From Acidobacteriota bacterium (lineage in GTDB: Bacteria > Acidobacteriota > Terriglobia > Terriglobales > Acidobacteriaceae), in contig JAJZGG010000014.1 in the NCBI GenBank assembly GCA_021804965.1, positions 1 to 44,525 on the forward strand: a stretch of DNA of 44,525 nt. The letters run 5' to 3'. Under the pieces are notes generated by a model. That model had not been told where the DNA came from and searched no databases. It was given only the letters and a program-made list of their open reading frames with translations. This document shows positions 40,661 through 44,525 of the stretch, one piece after another; position 1 is the first letter of the stretch; each line of letters starts with the position of its first letter. A program made the translations under genes and the position numbers.

Positions 40661-41626
40661 TCAGTGTACCGGTTCGGACTTGGCCCCAGTGAGGGCCACA
40701 GTGTGGGAGGCTGTGCCGGTCGTGGTGCCGGCTGTGGTACCAGCCGCCGCGCTGCGTGCCGCCGCCAGCATTCCAGCCGCCCAGTCCGCATCGCCCAGGC
40801 CCGACTCTGCGGCCGCGCGCAGCCGCGCGGCAATCACGGTGGCCACCTCCGGCTTCAATCCGCAGCTCCCGGCCGCCTCCAGAAACAACGTCACATCCTT
40901 CAGTCCCAGCCGCAGCGTCGCTCCCGGAGGGTCCGGCGGAGCCAGCAGCAGCCGCGCATAGGTCGCATAGAACGGTGACTGGAACAGCGCCGCGTTCACC
41001 GTCTCCAGCATCGTAGCCGCGTCAATGCCCAGCCCTTCGGCAAAGACCACCGCCTCGCTCATCGCCTGAATCATCAGGTTGATCATGAAGTTTCCCGCCA
41101 GCTTCACGGCATGGGCCTGCTGCGGCTCGCTGCCCACCCGGGAGATCCCCCGGCTCAGCGCCGTCAGCACCGGCTCCGCCCGCTCCAGCGCCGCGTCCTC
41201 GCCTGCGGCCACAATCCATAGCCTGCCGTCTGCCGCCACATTGGGCCGACCAAAGACCGGTGCCGCCACAAACTGTTGTCCGCGCGCCGCATGGGCCGCA
41301 GCCAGCCGCTGGCTCAGCCCCACGCTGATCGTGCCGCAGGCCACATGCAGCGCACCGGCCGGCAGCGCAGCCAGCGCTCCCCCGGCACCCAGCAGCGTCT
41401 GCTCATGGGCCGCATCGTCAAACAGCATCGTCAGCAGCACGTCGCAGCCGCGCGCCGCCTCTGCTGCCTCCGTCACCACCGTCGCGCCATCCTCAACCAG
41501 CGGCGTGGCTGCCGCCGGCGTGCGGTTCCACACCGTCACGGCGTGGCCGGTGGCCAGCAGTCGCCGGACCATGGCCGAACCCATGCTTCCCGTTCCCAGA
41601 AATGCAATGCGGACCGATTCGCTCAT
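40661..41626 (-). CDS. Beta-hydroxyacid dehydrogenase family (3-hydroxyisobutyrate dehydrogenase-like)
   Basis: The 321-residue protein has the N-terminal NAD(P) fold with FLGTGSMGSAMVRRLLATGH and VWNRT. The family substrate motif (usually DAPVSGG) appears here as FVAAPVFGRPNVA, and the catalytic Lys is in AVKLAGNFMINLMIQAMSEA. Such enzymes oxidise 3-hydroxy acids or reduce semialdehydes; the GRP variant of the substrate loop points to the imine reductase/GLYR-like branch, as inference. The C-terminal 20 residues are a Thr/Gly/Ala repeat tail. It ends 4 bases before the SDR start, suggesting an operon of two oxidoreductases. Confidence 0.9.
   Translation of the reverse strand: MSESVRIAFLGTGSMGSAMVRRLLATGHAVTVWNRTPAAATPLVEDGATVVTEAAEAARGCDVLLTMLFDDAAHEQTLLGAGGALAALPAGALHVACGTISVGLSQRLAAAHAARGQQFVAAPVFGRPNVAADGRLWIVAAGEDAALERAEPVLTALSRGISRVGSEPQQAHAVKLAGNFMINLMIQAMSEAVVFAEGLGIDAATMLETVNAALFQSPFYATYARLLLAPPDPPGATLRLGLKDVTLFLEAAGSCGLKPEVATVIAARLRAAAESGLGDADWAAGMLAAARSAAAGTTAGTTTGTASHTVALTGAKSEPVH
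40663..40668 (-). promoter_or_regulatory. Putative -10 box (TACACT, minus strand) before the SDR gene
   Basis: On the minus strand TACACT ends 6 bases before the SDR ATG at 40656, with no Shine-Dalgarno. It overlaps the 3' end of the upstream gene, so it may be an internal promoter. Confidence 0.45.
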
Positions 41627-41674
41627 GCTGCTTTGGATGCAGCAGCCGGAGTTGAGGACGCAGGAATGCGCAGC

Positions 41675-42328
41675 CTACTGCGGCGTCACCAGTTGATGCG
41701 CAATCGCAAACAGGGCCAGCTCCAGCCGGGTGGAGACGCCCGTCTTGTCAAAAATATTCGACAGGTGCCGCTTCACCGTCTCTTCACTCAGCTTGTACTG
41801 CCGGGCAATATCCCGATTGCTGCAGCCTTCCACAATGCTGGTCACCACGTCCAGCTCGCGCGGCGTCAGCCCAAAGGTCTTCCGCTGGGGCACTTCCACC
41901 TGCTGCATCAGGCCATGCAGCGCGCTCAGCAGATTCACCACCCGCTGCCCGCCAATCCAATAATCGCCCGCCATCACCGTGCGAATCGACGTCTGCAGAT
42001 GATCGGCCACCGCATCCTTCAGCACAATGCCGCGCGCGCCAATCTGCAGCGCTTCAATAATCTGCTGCGTGGTGACCGTCGAGGTCAGCAGGATGATCTT
42101 CACCCGCGGACTGCCGTTCATGATCGCCCGCATCGCCTCAATGCCCGGCAGCCGCGGCATCATCAGATCCAGCAGCAGAATATCCGGCTCCAGCTCCAGC
42201 GTCTGCGTGATGGCCTCATCCCCATCCGCGGCCTCGCCAATCACGTCAAAATCCTCTTCCACGGCGAGCATGTTGCGCAGCCCAACGCGCACAACCGGAT
42301 GATCATCAGCTAAAACAATTCGGACCAC
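41675..42328 (-). CDS. NarL/FixJ-family response regulator
   Basis: The 217-residue protein has an N-terminal receiver domain with the acidic pocket Asp8/Asp9, phospho-acceptor Asp54 in ILLLDLMMP, and the conserved Thr/Lys (LLTST, LKDA). A LuxR-type helix-turn-helix follows (about 150-210, LTPRELDVVTSIVEGCSNRDIARQYKLSEETVKRHLSNIFDK). The GTG start has AAGGGGG 6-12 bases upstream, and a TACTCT hexamer (42346-42351, minus) ends 17 bases upstream. No cognate kinase is adjacent. The orphan histidine kinase at 32917-34809 is a possible but unproven partner. Confidence 0.94.
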   Translation of the reverse strand: MVRIVLADDHPVVRVGLRNMLAVEEDFDVIGEAADGDEAITQTLELEPDILLLDLMMPRLPGIEAMRAIMNGSPRVKIILLTSTVTTQQIIEALQIGARGIVLKDAVADHLQTSIRTVMAGDYWIGGQRVVNLLSALHGLMQQVEVPQRKTFGLTPRELDVVTSIVEGCSNRDIARQYKLSEETVKRHLSNIFDKTGVSTRLELALFAIAHQLVTPQ

Positions 42329-42397
42329 GGCGCCCCCTTGTTGACAGAGTATCCCGACAGCATTGGTATTACGCTCTCTTTATCGTTACCCGCAATT

Positions 42398-43264
42398 CTA
42401 TATGGACGTGGTTGCAAAATCGAAAGACGCATCCTGCACCCGACTGCGAAGTGCCTCCAACGCCGCTTCCATCGCCGAGAAATCGCCGCGCCAGTCCGCA
42501 TCCGCCGCCCACATCTCCAGCGCCGCAGCCGCATCCCGCATCCGCGTCACGCCCAGCATCGCACATCCGCCCTTGATCGCATGCGCCGTGGCATGCGCGG
42601 CCTCCGCATCGCCAGCTTCCAGCGCTGCCCGCAAGACCGGCAGCCGCCGATCGCCATCCTCCACCAGCGCCGCATACATCGACCGCAGCGCCGCCTGCGG
42701 CATGCGAAACTTCGCCAGCACTGCCGGGTCAATCACCGGCAACGCATCTCGCTCATCAAGACCATCTGGCTCATCCAGCCCATCCAGCTCATCCAGACCA
42801 TCCAGACCCTGCGGTCCCTGCCGCATCGGCAAAGGCAGCTCTGCCTTCGCGGCCATTGCGCCCAAATTCGCTTGCTGAATCGCACGCCGAACCGCATCCA
42901 GAATCGTCTCCGGCTCTGCCGGCTTCTGCACACATCCATCCGCAGCCGCTTCCAGTTCGGCATCCACCGCACTCGCGCTGAACACAAGAATCGGCACCGC
43001 ACTCCGCTGCCGCAGCGCCCGGATCAGCTCCGTGCCGCGCAGCCCGGGAAGCTGCGCGTCCAGAAGAATGGCATCGGGCAGAATCGCATCGGGCACGCTG
43101 GCATCGGGCACGCTGGTCGCCGGCAGCCGCCCACGCGCCTCGAGCCATGCCAGCGCCGCTTCCCCATCCTCGGCCGTCTCCACCGTAACACCAAGCGGCG
43201 CCAGCAGCACCGCCTGCACTTCCCGGCTGATGGCATCATCGTCAATGAGCAGAATCGTCAGCAT
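42398..43264 (-). CDS. Receiver-Hpt phosphorelay protein
   Basis: The 288-residue protein has a receiver domain (1-125) and a C-terminal histidine phosphotransfer domain (about 180-275). The receiver has acidic pocket Asp8-Asp10, phospho-acceptor Asp69 in ILLDAQLPG and Lys114 in VQKPAE; the Hpt shows phospho-acceptor His228 in AHAIKGGCAML. A Gly/Leu/Asp-rich linker (about 150-172) is coded by 9-bp-type repeats. The receiver also carries an extra PDASVPDAILPDA stretch (about 53-65) just before the phospho-acceptor strand, coded by a 15-bp tandem repeat. No kinase domain is present. The ATG at 43264 fits the receiver N-terminus; an in-frame GTG at 43303 overlaps an upstream stop and is possible. 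Confidence 0.9.
   Translation of the reverse strand: MLTILLIDDDAISREVQAVLLAPLGVTVETAEDGEAALAWLEARGRLPATSVPDASVPDAILPDAILLDAQLPGLRGTELIRALRQRSAVPILVFSASAVDAELEAAADGCVQKPAEPETILDAVRRAIQQANLGAMAAKAELPLPMRQGPQGLDGLDELDGLDEPDGLDERDALPVIDPAVLAKFRMPQAALRSMYAALVEDGDRRLPVLRAALEAGDAEAAHATAHAIKGGCAMLGVTRMRDAAAALEMWAADADWRGDFSAMEAALEALRSRVQDASFDFATTSI
43071..43115 (-). repeat. 15-bp tandem repeat, 3 units, inside a receiver domain
   Basis: Units at 43071-43085, 43086-43100 and 43101-43115 (GCATCGGGCACGCTG-like) insert Pro-Asp-Ala pentapeptides between helix 2 and the phospho-acceptor strand of the receiver. The frame is kept. Confidence 0.8.
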
Positions 43265-43299
43265 GCCCTGCGCAGAAACATCCCCGGCGTCTTGCGCCC

Positions 43300-43494
43300 T
43301 CACGGTGCGCCCACCGGACCAATCACAATGACCTCAAAACTCCCCGGCATCGGTCGCGTTTTGAGTGTACCAATCCCGCTTTTGCCGTCGATATCAAACC
43401 CATAGATATTCGGCACCCGATAGTGCCGTCCTGCCGACTTTTTCTCCACTCTCGTCGGCTCTCCGGGCCGTATGATTATCTCCTGGGGATGCGC
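43300..43494 (-). pseudogene. In-frame open extension beyond the beta-propeller stop codon
   Basis: Directly after the TAG at 43497-43495 the same frame stays open for 64 codons and ends at a TGA (43302-43300). That TGA overlaps a possible GTG start of the receiver-Hpt gene (GTGA), the coupling pattern used at 19748 and 22317. The last residues, RPMPGSFEVIVIG, resemble (from memory) the common C-terminal PGSFxVxV end of YncE-like acidobacterial propellers. This suggests that the propeller gene once, or in relatives, ran through to here. No start codon with a ribosome site is visible inside it, so a separate gene is less likely. Confidence 0.4.
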
Positions 43495-44525
43495 CTACCC
43501 AGAGTTCACGTCCTGGCGAATGATGCTGATGCTCCCATCGCCGCCGCCATTGGCCGTAAAGATCAGACCGCGTCCCGCATCGTAGACAATGCTGCCCGGG
43601 TCCAGCCCAATCTTGAGCGTTGCCAGCACGTTGCCGCTCCCGCTGTCCAGCACCACAAAATACCCGTTCTCGCAGCCGGCAAAGAGCCGCAGATGCCGCG
43701 TATCCAGTGCCAGCGCCGTGGGATCGGTGCAGCTTTCCGGCAACGGAAACTGGCGCATCAGCGGATCCCAGGCCGTCCCGTGCGGGTCAGCCGCATGCGC
43801 ATCCGACGCATGCAAATCCGGCCCATGCGAATCCGCATGCGCGCTGGAAACCGTGCCGTCGGCCGTCGGAGCAGGCGCGTGTCCCGCAGCGGCTCCGCGC
43901 AGCTGCCGCGCAATCGTCGCCGCATCAAAGCGCAGCACCGAGCGGCGATCCTCCACCGTCATGAACACGCTCCCGCTGCCATCCGCCTGTCCAAAACCCA
44001 GCCGCCCCGAGACCTGAAAATCCCCCAGCAGCTTCCAGTTGCGCGCGTCTATCACCGTCACCGTTGAGTGAACCGGAGGATGGTTGCGCGCAGCATGCGA
44101 GCCAGCCCGTGGGTTCGCCGGAATCTCGGTCGTCGCCGCCACCGGCGCCGCACAAATCGCAAAGACCAGCTGCGTCACCGGCTCGTAGACCAGCGCCCGC
44201 GGCGTGGGCCCGGTCGGCACGCTGGCCACCAGTTCCAGCGTCCGCCGGTCCAGCACGCGCACCTGCGCCGCACGCGCATCGCTCACAAACGCATACGCGC
44301 CACCGGGATCCAGCACCACATGCCGCGCCTCGCCCAATCCGGAGACCGTGGCCAGCCGCTCACCCGTGTGCAGATCCACAATCTGCACCTGCGGCCCATG
44401 CGCAATATAAAGCTGCTCGGCAACCGGATCCACCGTCAGGTAGTCCCACGTCCCTTCGCCGCCAATGCGCCACTCCGCGCGAATCCCCCAGGGATTCCCA
44501 AACAGCGCACTCGGCTGCGGAGTAT
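43495..44525 (-). CDS. YncE-like beta-propeller protein, N-terminus beyond the window
   Basis: The frame is open to the last base of the window (reading ...EWRIGGEGTWDYLTVDP into the visible start), so the 5' end is missing. About 343 codons are present. Blades of YVTN/YncE type are evident: VAEQLYIAHGPQVQIVDLHTGERLATVSGLG, AYAFVSDARAAQVRVLDRRTLELVASVPTG, and DTRHLRLFAGCENGYFVVLDSGSGNVLATLKIG. A His/Asp/Ala-rich insert (coded by a 15-bp repeat at about 43792-43836) interrupts one blade. In this family a last blade normally follows the segment GDGSISIIRQD; here a TAG intervenes six codons later. Ligand binding or scaffolding is the family role; no enzymatic residues seen. Confidence 0.82.
   Translation of the reverse strand, partial: TPQPSALFGNPWGIRAEWRIGGEGTWDYLTVDPVAEQLYIAHGPQVQIVDLHTGERLATVSGLGEARHVVLDPGGAYAFVSDARAAQVRVLDRRTLELVASVPTGPTPRALVYEPVTQLVFAICAAPVAATTEIPANPRAGSHAARNHPPVHSTVTVIDARNWKLLGDFQVSGRLGFGQADGSGSVFMTVEDRRSVLRFDAATIARQLRGAAAGHAPAPTADGTVSSAHADSHGPDLHASDAHAADPHGTAWDPLMRQFPLPESCTDPTALALDTRHLRLFAGCENGYFVVLDSGSGNVLATLKIGLDPGSIVYDAGRGLIFTANGGGDGSISIIRQDVNSG
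43792..43836 (-). repeat. 15-bp tandem repeat, 3 units, inside the beta-propeller gene
   Basis: Three related 15-base units (43792-43806, 43807-43821, 43822-43836; CGCATGCAAATCCGG-like) encode a His/Asp/Ala-rich insert between blades. The frame is kept. Confidence 0.7.

Noticed and set aside
41276-43405. Plus-strand open frames opposite the regulator and receiver-Hpt genes
   Set aside because: Both are Arg/His/Gln-rich shadows of genes with intact receiver, HTH and Hpt motifs.

Overview
The window is a GC-rich, almost fully coding chromosomal segment that reads as Acidobacteriota, most likely Terriglobia/Acidobacteriaceae. The strongest lineage hints are two secreted proteins of the VWFA-related acidobacterial type (13992-12550 minus, 28786-29859 plus), a YncE-like beta-propeller at the right edge, a bacillithiol-type YpdA reductase, and a short hairpin repeat family in tail-to-tail gaps. 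The lineage call is inference from gene content. I saw no rRNA, tRNA, CRISPR array, transposase, phage gene or origin.

Layout. 1-3915: the 3' end of an unknown gene, a small zinc-ribbon gene, ftsY, then ribD and ribE. 4010-10963: a tightly packed type IV pilus/type II secretion assembly operon (pilC, pilB, pilM, pilN, pilO, a PilP-like gene, a pseudopilin-like gene with a Gly/Ser tail). No secretin, pilT, pilA or pilD lies in the window. 11290-14212: an ErpA/IscA Fe-S carrier (minus), a small membrane protein (plus) and a VWFA-type secreted protein (minus). 14213-24376: an S55 (SpoIVB-like) peptidase with unusual motif order, a zinc alcohol dehydrogenase, a beta-propeller protein translationally coupled to a LolC/E-type permease, a small zinc-ribbon gene (minus), a Cof-type HAD phosphatase, a lytic transglycosylase and a UPF0104-type membrane protein. 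24471-30817: nrdR, then the lysine/diaminopimelate genes asd, lysC, dapB and dapA, with a VWFA-type gene between dapB and dapA. 31038-34809: an unknown protein, ypdA and a membrane sensor histidine kinase. 34893-39140 (minus): a lipoprotein with a chymotrypsin-like triad downstream of a two-gene ABC exporter. 39323-44525: a small coiled-coil protein (plus), then minus-strand SDR and beta-hydroxyacid dehydrogenase genes, a NarL-type regulator, a receiver-Hpt protein and a beta-propeller running off the window.

Three sequence-level patterns stand out. First, ten genes carry a TACACT/TACAAT-like hexamer ending 6-11 bases before the start codon, nearly all without a Shine-Dalgarno sequence, which suggests leaderless or very short-leader transcripts. 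Genes with a good Shine-Dalgarno lack the box. Second, an 11-bp-stem hairpin family (CCCAC-T/G-CAAGC paired with GCTTG-A/C-GTGGG) fills two tail-to-tail gaps, and its arms covary so that pairing is kept. Third, short perfect or near-perfect tandem duplications are spread through the window. Units are multiples of 3 inside genes and 13, 14 or other lengths outside, and they cluster at gene 3' ends, protein linkers and convergent gaps.
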